Shown here piece after piece: positions 39,043 to 45,944 of a stretch of 64,000 bases of DNA; position 1 is the first letter of the stretch; each line of letters begins with the position of its first letter. A program made the translations under genes and the position numbers. The notes under the pieces are model-generated. The model had not been told where the DNA came from. It ran no database searches and was given only the letters and a program-made list of their open reading frames with translations. This DNA is from CAYLNL01 sp964385175 (GTDB lineage: Bacteria; Bacteroidota; Bacteroidia; Flavobacteriales; Flavobacteriaceae). The DNA lies in assembly GCA_964385175.1 (NCBI GenBank), contig CAYLNL010000002.1, forward strand, positions 186,001 to 250,000, read 5' to 3'.

Positions 39043-41538
39043 CTAAAAAAAGAACCCAAACGCCCCGGTGAGGCTAAACCGGCGGGCATCTGGCAGGTCT
39101 AAATAGTTCCCGCGAAAGTTAAAATCGATGCGAAACACCTTAAAGATGTTGCCCACCCCAAACGAATATTCCCAGTACACCCGCTCGGAAGGCGCCCGGA
39201 GCGGTATGTTAGCCGGGGCGCTCAACAGCTTGTTTTCGTCAGAAAGTTCCCCCCACACCCCGCGGATGCCTGCAATTTCCCGCAGGTTAAAATCGCGCAG
39301 CAACGGAATCCGCGAAAACAAACGCCCGTTAAAATTGTGCTCCAGGTGTACCGAGGCGTAGGTATCCGTTATAAACTCGTAAAAGTTGAGGTTCGGAAAG
39401 GTGTTGAAGATGGAAAAATATGTCTGGTTCCCGGGAATTACGCTCAACAGCCCCAACGGCACTTCTCCAAAGGTTTTTCCCACCTCTATGGTGCTGAACA
39501 GTCTGCCAAACCCCCCAACCAACCAGGGCTGGCGGTAGTAAAGCTGCACTTTTTTATAGTCAAAATCACTTTCCAGCAGGTTTTTTACGCCCAGCGTGTA
39601 GCGCAGGTACAGGCTGGCATAGTCCGTATTCACATCGCTGCGCTCCACACCGTGCCCAATGGTTTTTCGCCGGGGCGTGTAATTGAGGGAAAGCGTGAGG
39701 TCGAACTGTTTGATGCGGGAAGCAATACCGGTGGGCGATTCGGGATCTATATAATCTATCCGGAAATCTTCTGGCAGGGCGGAGCGCAGCGTGCGGAGGC
39801 TGCCACCCACGGCGAATTGCAGGTCTTTAAAAGGCTCCAACTCTACGGAAGCCGTGGTAAGCCGTATGTTGGTGAGCTTATTGTTGGCGCCCGCCGAAAA
39901 AAAGGTAGAAGAGGCAAAACTGCGCCCCAGCACATCGTTGGTAGCCGTGAGGCTTACGCCCAACTGTTCCACATCGCGCCGGTCTCCTACCGAAACAATA
40001 AGCCGGTTGTCGGTGTTGAGCAGCCACTTGCCCGAAACGCCGTATTTAAAGCGGGTGTCATCAAAACCATAAGCCAGGTACGCCTCAATCCGCCACGGGT
40101 CGTTTTGTCCAAAATAGGTTCTGCCACCGGTGCGAAAACGCAGCCCTTCCGCATCATTAAATCCAAACGTAGAATAGATAGGGCCGTAATCTAAATTCCA
40201 TTTATCTATCTCTATGTAGCCCGATGCCAGGATGGTAGCCAGGTTATAAATCCGCTTAAATTTGGGCACCGTTTTAAGCGTGTCTAACAATTTATAGATA
40301 CCGCTTTCGTCTTTGCTCAGGCTCTCCAGGCGGTTTTTCGCCCAGAAAGCATCGTCCCGCTCGTAAATAGAAGGGTCAAACGGATCCACCTTCCCCTCGT
40401 AAAAAGCAGGTGGTTTTTCCACGTCAAACCGGTACTGGTTATACAACGTAGTCCGTTTCCCGTAAACGCCCCGCGCCTTCTCTTTTTTGCTCAGGCTGAA
40501 ATCGCTCATCATATAATCGCGCTTCAGCAAAAAAACCGAATCGTTCACTACATCAAACTCCTGCTCAATATAAATTTCTTTTACCCAGTTTATGTTGGCG
40601 CTTTTGGTAACCTGCATATTTATTTTCTTCACGGCAAAGGTGGTATCGTTCACCCAAAAATCACCTTTAAAGGTGAGTTCGTTTTTGCGGCGGGGATAGT
40701 AAATAATCTGGTAGCACCATTTCTGGTCTATAAAAGCACTGTCAGACAGCACATAATTATACGTATCTATGCCCGTGCGGGAGAGCGGGCTCACAAACCC
40801 CTTGTCAAAAAACTTCAGGTAATTGTTGTAAATATCGTAGTCGGCATAGAGATCCTGCACAAAGGCGATGATGTTTTGGTTGTTGCTAAAACCGGAATTT
40901 TTATTGCCAATGAGATCTTCCTTTTTCACGTTCAGGCGATTGTCGCCATACACCTTAGAAAAAGCCTCGTTGATGAATATGGGCAGGTAGGTTTTCCCCG
41001 TGATGCGCGAAGTATCTACCTGCTCAAACATAAACTCCATGCCTTTAAAGAGCTTGCTCTGCATCAAAGCGCTGTCTATGGTATTCAAATCAAACTCCAC
41101 CTTTTCATACTTGTCATACTGGTATTGGTTAAACAGGTGCAGCCCGTTCTGTCGCTTCCGCGCCCATATTTTCCGCAATATGTCTATGGCGGGGTTGTTT
41201 TTCTTAGACTGTTTCCCTGCATAAATTACCACCTCTTTGAGTTGCTCGCCTTCCTGGAGGGTTATGGTGAGGTTATAGGTAACCTTTTTTTCCAACGTGA
41301 TTTCGCGGGTGGTGTAGCCCACAAAAGATACCATTAGGGTCGTGTAGGTTTTATCAGATTCTACATAAAACCGGCCATCGTCGTTAGAAATAGTGCCTTC
41401 TGAAGAGTTTTTAAAAAACACGTTGGCAAAAGCTACGGGCGCTCCCGCCTCATCTACCACTATGCCACCCACCTTTGTTTGGGCGAGCGCCCCGGCGCTT
41501 AGCAGGAAAAGCAGGAGAGAGGCAGAGCGTATTTTCAT
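39043..41538 (-). CDS. DUF5686 family outer-membrane protein
   Basis: An 831-residue protein. The ATG at 41538 yields a signal peptide (MKIRSASLLLFLLSAGALAQ), then a carboxypeptidase-regulatory-like domain (TKVGGIVVDEAGAPVAF, about 21-95). A long DUF5686 region follows (FNQYQYDKYEKVEFDL, about 130 onward), ending in a barrel-like C-terminus rich in alternating aromatics (RRFSLTGAFGFFF). Family members are widespread in Bacteroidota with unknown role. Convergent with the barrel gene, with a 23-bp gap and no clear terminator. Confidence 0.85.
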   Translation of the reverse strand: MKIRSASLLLFLLSAGALAQTKVGGIVVDEAGAPVAFANVFFKNSSEGTISNDDGRFYVESDKTYTTLMVSFVGYTTREITLEKKVTYNLTITLQEGEQLKEVVIYAGKQSKKNNPAIDILRKIWARKRQNGLHLFNQYQYDKYEKVEFDLNTIDSALMQSKLFKGMEFMFEQVDTSRITGKTYLPIFINEAFSKVYGDNRLNVKKEDLIGNKNSGFSNNQNIIAFVQDLYADYDIYNNYLKFFDKGFVSPLSRTGIDTYNYVLSDSAFIDQKWCYQIIYYPRRKNELTFKGDFWVNDTTFAVKKINMQVTKSANINWVKEIYIEQEFDVVNDSVFLLKRDYMMSDFSLSKKEKARGVYGKRTTLYNQYRFDVEKPPAFYEGKVDPFDPSIYERDDAFWAKNRLESLSKDESGIYKLLDTLKTVPKFKRIYNLATILASGYIEIDKWNLDYGPIYSTFGFNDAEGLRFRTGGRTYFGQNDPWRIEAYLAYGFDDTRFKYGVSGKWLLNTDNRLIVSVGDRRDVEQLGVSLTATNDVLGRSFASSTFFSAGANNKLTNIRLTTASVELEPFKDLQFAVGGSLRTLRSALPEDFRIDYIDPESPTGIASRIKQFDLTLSLNYTPRRKTIGHGVERSDVNTDYASLYLRYTLGVKNLLESDFDYKKVQLYYRQPWLVGGFGRLFSTIEVGKTFGEVPLGLLSVIPGNQTYFSIFNTFPNLNFYEFITDTYASVHLEHNFNGRLFSRIPLLRDFNLREIAGIRGVWGELSDENKLLSAPANIPLRAPSERVYWEYSFGVGNIFKVFRIDFNFRGNYLDLPDARRFSLTGAFGFFF

Positions 41539-41653
41539 AGTGCGGGTGTCAGATTCCGTAAAATGTATGCGGCGGGGCGGCATTTGCAAAGCAAAGATAC
41601 AGGCTTTTTTGTATTTGAAACGGGCGCACTATGAAAAACTACCTGTGGCTGCT

Positions 41654-41755
41654 TTCGCGCACCTGTGTAGACCTGCGCAGGGATGTACGCGCAGGCGCCT
41701 GCGAGGGTGTTCGTGTGTGCTGGTACGAGCGTGGAGGCTGGCAACAGGGAGGAGA
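41654..41755 (+). repeat. GC-rich dispersed repeat R4
   Basis: Contains CGCACCTGTGTAG, ATGTACGCGC, GTGTGTGCTGGTACGAGCG (19 bases) and TGGAGGCTGGCAACAGG. These blocks recur in the same order and orientation in R1 (42347), R2 (43058) and R3 (44979). It abuts the 3' end of the RelE/ParE toxin gene. Confidence 0.7.
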
Positions 41756-41757
41756 AA

Positions 41758-42069
41758 TTAGCGGCTGTTTTTGCCGTATTTTCTTTTTTTAGGATTTTGC
41801 CTGTTATCATAAAAGCTAAGCAGAATGATGCAGTCGCTTTTCAATTTATAAAAAACGGTTACCTGTTTTGTTAAAACAAATCCCCTGATTTGTCTTTCTG
41901 CACATTCAACTGAGCCTATTTCGGGAAACTCGCAAAGTAGATACAAGAAATCGTATGTTTTTTTAATGAATGCCCTAACTACATTTTCGCCCCATTCTTT
42001 TTCTAAGTATTCAATAATTTTGTCGAACTTTTTATCGGCCTCTTTTGACCACTTTAGGGTTAGAGCCAT
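41758..42069 (-). CDS. RelE/ParE family toxin
   Basis: A 103-residue toxin of the RelE/ParE fold, expected either to cut mRNA on ribosomes or to poison gyrase. Diagnostic stretches are LKWSKEADKKFDKIIEYLEKEWG and the core RQIRGFVLTKQVTVFYKL with a late ILLSFYDNRQNPKK. It starts inside the last codons of the antitoxin gene (10-bp overlap), as usual for this class. GC-rich repeats flank the two-gene operon on both sides (R4 downstream, R1 upstream). Confidence 0.88.
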   Translation of the reverse strand: MALTLKWSKEADKKFDKIIEYLEKEWGENVVRAFIKKTYDFLYLLCEFPEIGSVECAERQIRGFVLTKQVTVFYKLKSDCIILLSFYDNRQNPKKRKYGKNSR

Positions 42070-42302
42070 TTCTTGTGTTTTTCCCGTATTTTTGAATGAG
42101 GTATTACACTGCCTTCGTGGTTCAATGCATCATCTATCTGTATCAATTCTCTCTTTTCGGCATCACTTAACTGGCTCCAGAGCCTGTTTTCGGTAGCTTC
42201 TAAAGCTTTTTCCATGAGGTTATAAAATTGCGATAACAGCGCCTCGTTTTCGGCGTTGTCTATCAGTTTGTGAAAATTCTTTTTTAGCTCAGGGACGCTC
42301 AT
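42060..42302 (-). CDS. antitoxin of the RelE/ParE operon (KWL-tail addiction module type)
   Basis: An 80-residue antitoxin. The ATG at 42302 starts MSVPELKKNFHKLIDN, the N-terminal form of Bacteroidota addiction-module antitoxins, and the protein ends SKIREKHKKWL, the toxin-wrapping tail. An earlier ATG would lie within the promoter and is rejected. A consensus promoter (TTG, 20 bp, TATTTTTG) lies directly upstream. The 53-residue gene at 11950-12111 and the relic at 44917-44946 look like relatives. Confidence 0.82.
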   Translation of the reverse strand: MSVPELKKNFHKLIDNAENEALLSQFYNLMEKALEATENRLWSQLSDAEKRELIQIDDALNHEGSVIPHSKIREKHKKWL

Positions 42303-42316
42303 TGCTGTATTTTTTT

Positions 42317-42348
42317 CAAAAATACTGAAAATTGGGATACTTGTCAAA
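42317..42348 (-). promoter_or_regulatory. promoter of the RelE/ParE TA operon
   Basis: On the minus strand: TTG (within TTTGAC), 20 bases, then TATTTTTG, an excellent Bacteroidota -33/-7 pair. The box ends 14 bases before the antitoxin ATG. The -33 region marks the boundary with repeat R1. Confidence 0.65.
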
Positions 42349-42468
42349 CTCAACTAATCTGCAATAGGTTTGGGTAAGCACGCCTCGTGTGCCTGCGTAG
42401 ATGTGTACGTGCGGGCGGACGCCTGGGGGTGCTGCGGTACGGTCGTGGAGGCTGGCACCAGCAGGAGA
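42347..42468 (+). repeat. GC-rich dispersed repeat R1
   Basis: Starts ACTCAACTAATCTGCAAYAGG-like, continues AAGCACGCCTCGTG, CCTGCGTAG and TGTACGTGCGG, and ends GTGGAGGCTGGCACCAGCAG (20 bases). Order, orientation and length (~122 bp) match R2 and R3. It separates the TA operon from the orphan gene at 42489. Confidence 0.75.
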
Positions 42469-42488
42469 AAATCAGCTCCTGCAAAATT

Positions 42489-42872
42489 TTAGAGCGAGTA
42501 TAATTCTCCCACTATTCTGGCATAGTATTTTGTTTCTTCAGAGCAACGACTGGATAAGAAAGCATCCCGAACAAGTTTTGCTTTATTTATATTTTTATCA
42601 AAACCAGAGGCAGTACTATAAAATTGCCCAATGCCTGTAATTACCATTATTTCTTTTCCTTTGCCAGCCCACTTACCTATATCTGCTCCTTCAACTAAAT
42701 ATTCCATTTGTGTTTCGTATGTTTGTACAAGTTCCGTCATTCTTTCCAAATTGGATTTATCTATCCATTTAAAATTATATAATAGTTCAGACCACTTGTT
42801 TTTTGCTTGTCTGTAGGATTCAAGGATTGTCTCATCTCCGTTTATTACCTTTTCTAGCGTATGCATTGGCAT
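42489..42872 (-). CDS. hypothetical protein in a repeat-delimited cassette
   Basis: A 127-residue soluble, mostly helical protein (LEKVINGDETILESYRQA; MTELVQTYETQMEYLVEG; LSSRCSEETKYYARIVGELY). No family recognised and no signal peptide or membrane segment. It stands alone between repeats R1 and R2. Low GC and the neighbourhood of toxin-antitoxin genes suggest an accessory gene; I cannot assign a function. Confidence 0.6.
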   Translation of the reverse strand: MPMHTLEKVINGDETILESYRQAKNKWSELLYNFKWIDKSNLERMTELVQTYETQMEYLVEGADIGKWAGKGKEIMVITGIGQFYSTASGFDKNINKAKLVRDAFLSSRCSEETKYYARIVGELYSL

Positions 42873-43057
42873 AATTATATATTTTTTGTAAAGTTATTTA
42901 TTTTTCTTTCATAATTAATTTATTTAGTAATGTTTTCCACGAATTACATCCGCCGCTGTTCCAATATAACCTAATCAGCTACCATACTAATCGTAATTAC
43001 ACTTCCCTCAAATTACAGGTACAGTATCCTTACTCGAATAGCGTTTTGAAAATCACC

Positions 43058-43187
43058 AAACTCAACTAATCCGCAACAGGTTTGGTTAAGCACGCCTCGT
43101 GCACCTGCGTAGGCATGTACGGGCGGGGCGTGTGTATGCGAGGGTGTGTGTGCTGGTAGGGGCGTGGACGCTTGCACAGGCAGGAGA
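43058..43187 (+). repeat. GC-rich dispersed repeat R2
   Basis: Blocks in order: AACTCAACTAATCCGCAACA (20 bases), AAGCACGCCTCGTGCACCTG (20), CATGTACGGGCGG, GTGTGTGCTGGTA, CGTGGACGCTTGCACAGGCA. It matches R1 and R3 in orientation. In the rest of 42873-43274 I see only AT-rich sequence and the yefM promoter. Confidence 0.75.
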
Positions 43188-43246
43188 TGAGCTTCTTTTA
43201 ACCGTAATTACACCCCTCTAAGGTATTACAGATTATGTTTTTTTGA

Positions 43247-43254
43247 TACCTTTG
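43247..43254 (+). promoter_or_regulatory. -7 promoter element of yefM-yoeB
   Basis: TACCTTTG is an exact TAnnTTTG box 20 bases upstream of the yefM ATG. No TTG at an ideal -33 distance. Confidence 0.5.
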
Positions 43255-43274
43255 TATGTGCTAAATAATGAGAT

Positions 43275-43535
43275 ATGGAAGTCACGAGCATTACCGAATT
43301 GCGAAAACATCTGAAAGCAAAGCTAGATATTGTTTCTGAGAATAAAGAGGCTATCATTATTCACAGGGCAGGGCAGGAGGACATTATAATGCTTCCGATA
43401 TCCGAGTATAATAGCTGGAAAGAGACCCAATACTTACTTTCGACGGAAGCAAACAGAGAAGTCCTTAAGAAGTCCATAAAACAAGCTGCCGAAGGCGAGG
43501 TAGTTAAGATAGCTGTGGATGATATATGGAAGTGA
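43275..43535 (+). CDS. yefM: YefM-type antitoxin (Phd/YefM family)
   Basis: An 86-residue antitoxin. The Phd/YefM fold is evident from MEVTSITELRKHLKAKLDIV, the beta-hairpin KEAIIIHRAGQEDIIMLPIS and the EYNSWKETQYLLST helix. The C-terminal tail neutralises the toxin encoded directly downstream; the genes overlap by 10 bp. The pair would autoregulate its promoter, as known for YefM-YoeB. Confidence 0.93.
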   Translation: MEVTSITELRKHLKAKLDIVSENKEAIIIHRAGQEDIIMLPISEYNSWKETQYLLSTEANREVLKKSIKQAAEGEVVKIAVDDIWK

Positions 43536-43795
43536 TCTTTACAAAAGAAGCACAAGACCACCTGCAATTCTGGAAGAAAACCAATAATCGGAAAATTCAA
43601 AACCGGATTACTTTATTGATAACAGAAATCCTTGATAATCCTTTTCGGGGCATCGGGAACCCGGAGGCGCTGAAACACGACCTGAACGGCTATTGGAGCA
43701 GGCGAATTGATAAGGAGCATCGGCTGGTCTATAAGGTGGAAAATGATACAAATCGTATTATTATCATAGCACTACGGTTTCATTACCACAAGTAA
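43526..43795 (+). CDS. yoeB: YoeB-type ribosome-dependent mRNA interferase toxin
   Basis: An 89-residue Txe/YoeB toxin. Typical features: MEVIFTKEAQDHLQFWKK, IGNPEALKHDLNGYWSRRI and the C-terminal RIIIIALRFHYHK. The Glu, Arg and His of the active site are in place (EALKHDL, WSRRID, FHYH). It cuts mRNA at the ribosomal A site when freed from YefM. It overlaps yefM and is followed by a symmetrical hairpin. Confidence 0.94.
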   Translation: MEVIFTKEAQDHLQFWKKTNNRKIQNRITLLITEILDNPFRGIGNPEALKHDLNGYWSRRIDKEHRLVYKVENDTNRIIIIALRFHYHK

Positions 43796-43820
43796 TTATA
43801 CCCTATTTCGTACTTACACC

Positions 43821-43838
43821 CCCTAAAATTTTTTAGGG
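43821..43838. terminator. bidirectional hairpin between yoeB and the convergent small gene
   Basis: CCCTAAAA-tt-TTTTAGGG, a perfect 8-bp stem with T-rich arms on both strands, lying between two convergent genes. It can end transcription in either direction. Confidence 0.6.
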
Positions 43839-43846
43839 TCTGTAAT

Positions 43847-44116
43847 TTATAAAAGTTTGATTAACGCTATAATGGTCCCTATGGTACTAATCCAAAAGAG
43901 AAATAACCACTTAATCGTATTTGCGTACTTTTCTGAGATAAGGGGTTCCAATTTGAATAAGTCTTCTTTCGTAGCGATGTGTTCAATCTTAGTTTTAATC
44001 TTTTCATCAATTTTTTCTGAGGTGGTGTTCTCCAGGTAGCTCAAAACTGTTGTCGCTTTTTCTTCGCTAAAGTTTAATTTGAGAATTTCATATACCTTAA
44101 TTGTATTTGCTTCCAT
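43847..44116 (-). CDS. small coiled-coil, C-terminally membrane-anchored protein
   Basis: An 89-residue protein: a helical soluble part (KVYEILKLNFSEEKATTVLSYL), a segment IEHIATKEDLFKLE as seen in DUF1640-like coiled-coil proteins, and a C-terminal transmembrane helix (WLFLFWISTIGTIIALIKLL). Such short tail-anchored proteins often sit near TA or mobile genes in bacterial accessory DNA. Function unknown. Confidence 0.65.
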   Translation of the reverse strand: MEANTIKVYEILKLNFSEEKATTVLSYLENTTSEKIDEKIKTKIEHIATKEDLFKLEPLISEKYANTIKWLFLFWISTIGTIIALIKLL

Positions 44117-44232
44117 ACTACAGGTGTTTAGTTATTTTTCAAACTAACTGGTTGCTTCTGGTTTTTCACAAATATAATAAAACCTTCTGAATTATATACT
44201 ACATCCCTACCCGAATGGTGTTTTGAAGGTTG

Positions 44233-44535
44233 TCAGAGTTTAATGGAGAGTTCCAGGCGCCCGCCAAGCCCGCGTTCCACTATTTTTTGAAGGGTTGAAA
44301 CGCGAACCTCTTTGAGGTTGTTCTCGATCTTGGAAATATATCCCTTGTTGGTTCCACATTTTTGGGCAAGATCTTCCTGGGTCATTCCTCTTTCAAGGCG
44401 GGCTTGTTGAATGAGAACCCCCAGCTTAAAAGCTTCGTAGCCCCTCTCAAATTTATCGCGTTTCGGGGTTCCTTCCTGCCCGTATTGTTCTTCAATAAAC
44501 TGATCAAGAGTTTTTATGTTGCTTTTCGTTTTCAT
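44233..44535 (-). CDS. higA: HigA-type XRE-family antitoxin
   Basis: A 100-residue antitoxin with an XRE helix-turn-helix (LGVLIQQARLERGMTQEDLA, then CGTNKGYISKIENNLKEV). It overlaps the upstream toxin gene by 32 bp, giving the toxin-first order characteristic of higBA. As the DNA-binding partner it should bind the 8-4-8 palindrome at 44883-44902 in front of higB. Confidence 0.9.
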   Translation of the reverse strand: MKTKSNIKTLDQFIEEQYGQEGTPKRDKFERGYEAFKLGVLIQQARLERGMTQEDLAQKCGTNKGYISKIENNLKEVRVSTLQKIVERGLGGRLELSIKL

Positions 44536-44863
44536 ATTCTCTTTTAATTATAAGTGCTTTTTCAATTTCTTGTTTTGGTGTCTTCTGTGTCTTTTTATGA
44601 AAGCCGTTTGCCAACACTACTAATTTTCCATGGTCAAAAAAGCAAAAAATTCGGAAAATACTGCTTGCCTGCTGAACCCGGATTTCATAAAGCCCATCCG
44701 TACCTTCCAAGTGTTTTAAATACTCTTTAGGTACGTTTGGTATCGTCTCAATGAGCCTGAAAGTCCATAAGATTTTGTCTTTCACTTTTTGCTTTTGGTT
44801 GTGGTAAAAGCTAGAAAAGTAATCTTTATAAGTAATGATGGTTCGTACTTTCTCATTGCTCAT
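44504..44863 (-). CDS. higB: HigB-type toxin (phage-derived Gp49-like/RelE superfamily)
   Basis: A 119-residue toxin. Markers: KDKILWTFRLIETIPNVPKE, YLKHLEGTDGLYEIRVQQAS, FRIFCFFDHGKLVVLANGFHKKTQKTP (in parts), typical of Gp49-like HigB mRNA interferases. The ATG at 44863 was chosen; a TTG nine bases upstream would lie within the -7 box. The ATG is only 6 bases from the end of that box, so the message may be leaderless. It precedes and overlaps higA. Confidence 0.9.
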   Translation of the reverse strand: MSNEKVRTIITYKDYFSSFYHNQKQKVKDKILWTFRLIETIPNVPKEYLKHLEGTDGLYEIRVQQASSIFRIFCFFDHGKLVVLANGFHKKTQKTPKQEIEKALIIKREYENEKQHKNS

Positions 44864-44869
44864 GCGATG

Positions 44870-44900
44870 CAAAGATAACTAAAGTTGTCCAATAGGACAA
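44870..44900 (-). promoter_or_regulatory. higBA promoter
   Basis: Minus strand: TTG, 20 bases, TATCTTTG. Both boxes match the Bacteroidota consensus exactly. The TTG lies in one arm of the operator palindrome, which suits repression by HigA. Confidence 0.7.
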
Positions 44901-44902
44901 CT
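44883..44902. promoter_or_regulatory. higBA operator palindrome
   Basis: AGTTGTCC-aata-GGACAACT, perfect 8-bp arms with a 4-base centre, overlapping the -33 element. Probable HigA binding site. Confidence 0.7.
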
Positions 44903-44916
44903 CTTTTAATACAAAT

Positions 44917-44946
44917 ATAATTATGCTTTAGTTCAATGGCGCTCAT
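44917..44946 (-). pseudogene. relic of an antitoxin 5' end upstream of higBA
   Basis: An ATG at 44946 starts MSAIELKHNY, similar to MSVPELKKNF at the start of the intact antitoxin at 42302. The upstream bases also match (TTTTCAG, a decayed -7 box, TTTGAC at the repeat edge). After about ten codons the higBA promoter/operator begins. It reads as the remains of a TA operon replaced by higBA. Confidence 0.45.
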
Positions 44947-44978
44947 CGGTGTATTTTTAAAAAATGCTGAAAATGGTC

Positions 44979-45103
44979 AAATTCAACTAACCCGCAACAG
45001 GTTTGAGTAAGCACGCCTCGTGCACCTACGCAGGCGTGTACATGCGGGGGGACGCATGGGGGTGCGTGTGGTACGGGCGCGAAGGCTGGCACCAGCAGTG
45101 GGG
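44979..45103 (+). repeat. GC-rich dispersed repeat R3
   Basis: Blocks: ATTCAACTAACCCGCAACAG (20 bases), AAGCACGCCTCGTGCACCTA (20), CGCAGGCGTGTACATGCGG, GTGGTACGGGCGCGAAGG and CTGGCACCAGCAG. Same orientation as R1, R2 and R4. It lies between the TA relic and the pdhB 3'-end duplicate; the rest of 44903-45136 holds no gene. Confidence 0.75.
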
Positions 45104-45136
45104 ATTTACTCAATCTTTAATACTTAAATAACAAAC

Positions 45137-45236
45137 CTACCGATATAACAACTTCTTAACCGCTTTTACCACATCGGTGTGATGGGGCAGCCATTCTTCC
45201 AGCAAGGTAGGCGAATAGGGTGCGGGCGCATTGGCG
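45137..45236 (-). pseudogene. duplicated 3' end of pdhB
   Basis: A 100-bp segment matching the last 33 codons of pdhB, including the stop. 69 bp (45152-45220) are identical to 45960-46028. It encodes ANAPAPYSPTLLEEW and ends KKLLYR instead of KKVLYR, so it is a slightly diverged but in-frame tail. Its distance from the intact tail is 808 bp, with a membrane-protein gene between the copies. Confidence 0.85.
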
Positions 45237-45266
45237 AGGTAATATTTTTAATTTAAATTTGCAATT

Positions 45267-45773
45267 ATGGAAGCAATAGATATATCAAAACATACGAAAT
45301 ATACACTGGAATTTATTTTTTCTGAAGCAGATAAAATGGCAGATCAGATTCTAAAATCTATTTCAGAAAATAGAAATAAATCATTTGTCCTTTTTACATT
45401 GATATCCTCTCTGTTTTCATTTTCGTTTATGAAACTAACAGGATATCAATATCACTATTTAGTCTTATTGGTTGGGTGTTTTATTGGTTTTATTTTTTTA
45501 CGAAAGAATCTTTTTCCTCAGAGGATAAGGTTTAATGGTTCATTGCCAGAGAACATGATAAATACCTATTTTGATATTTTTAAAGATGATATATTAGAAA
45601 AAGAATATTTAGCCACTCAAATTCAGAGCTACAACCAAGCTATGTCTGACAATAGAGATGAAATGTTAAAGATGGTTAAGCGATTCAAAAATTCGACAAT
45701 TTCCGTACTAATCTCGTTTATCATTTTTGGAATTATTTTCCTTCTCAGACTTATTGAATGTTTGCCAACTTGA
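45267..45773 (+). CDS. small three-helix membrane protein between pdhB tail duplicates
   Basis: A 168-residue protein with two adjacent N-terminal helices (KSFVLFTLISSLFSFSFMKL about 38-57; YLVLLVGCFIGFIFL about 64-78), a ~60-residue soluble part (NTYFDIFKDDILEKEYLA) and a C-terminal helix (STISVLISFIIFGIIFLLRL). The layout recalls membrane effector proteins of phage-defence systems, but no sensor or nucleotidase partner is next to it and I cannot assign it to a family. AT-rich and enclosed by a pdhB direct repeat, it is likely accessory DNA. Confidence 0.65.
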   Translation: MEAIDISKHTKYTLEFIFSEADKMADQILKSISENRNKSFVLFTLISSLFSFSFMKLTGYQYHYLVLLVGCFIGFIFLRKNLFPQRIRFNGSLPENMINTYFDIFKDDILEKEYLATQIQSYNQAMSDNRDEMLKMVKRFKNSTISVLISFIIFGIIFLLRLIECLPT

Positions 45774-45869
45774 TGTAGTATTCGGTCTTATCATCAATAC
45801 TGGTTTATTACCTGATGATGAGGTAGAAGAGGTATCATTATTGCTTGATGAATTATCTTTTTTAGCCAT
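45708..45869 (-). CDS. possible small Ser/Asn-rich protein (53 residues)
   Basis: A frame starting MAKKDNSSSNNDTSSTSSSG (20 residues) and ending NDKRD. It overlaps the 3' end of the plus-strand membrane-protein gene by 66 bp on the opposite strand. Low complexity makes it uncertain; it may be spurious or a fragment. Confidence 0.25.
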   Translation of the reverse strand: MAKKDNSSSNNDTSSTSSSGNKPVLMIRPNTTSSWQTFNKSEKENNSKNDKRD

Positions 45870-45944
45870 AGTCTAGGATTTTTAAAATGTTATTGACGTA
45901 CAAATATATGTAGTTTTGCCTCTGTAAGGTTTGTTGGGGAGCAA

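Noticed and set aside
39337..40194. Long open frame opposite the DUF5686 gene
   Set aside because: It is the antisense shadow of a well-supported gene, with no recognisable domain; the same holds for the many other frames antisense to the GH13, aminotransferase and T9SS genes.
42347..45103. GC-rich repeats as integron attC sites
   Set aside because: No convincing RYYYAAC/GTTRRRY core pairs at the ends, cassette genes face both directions, and no integrase is seen. The array idea is kept, the integron label is not.
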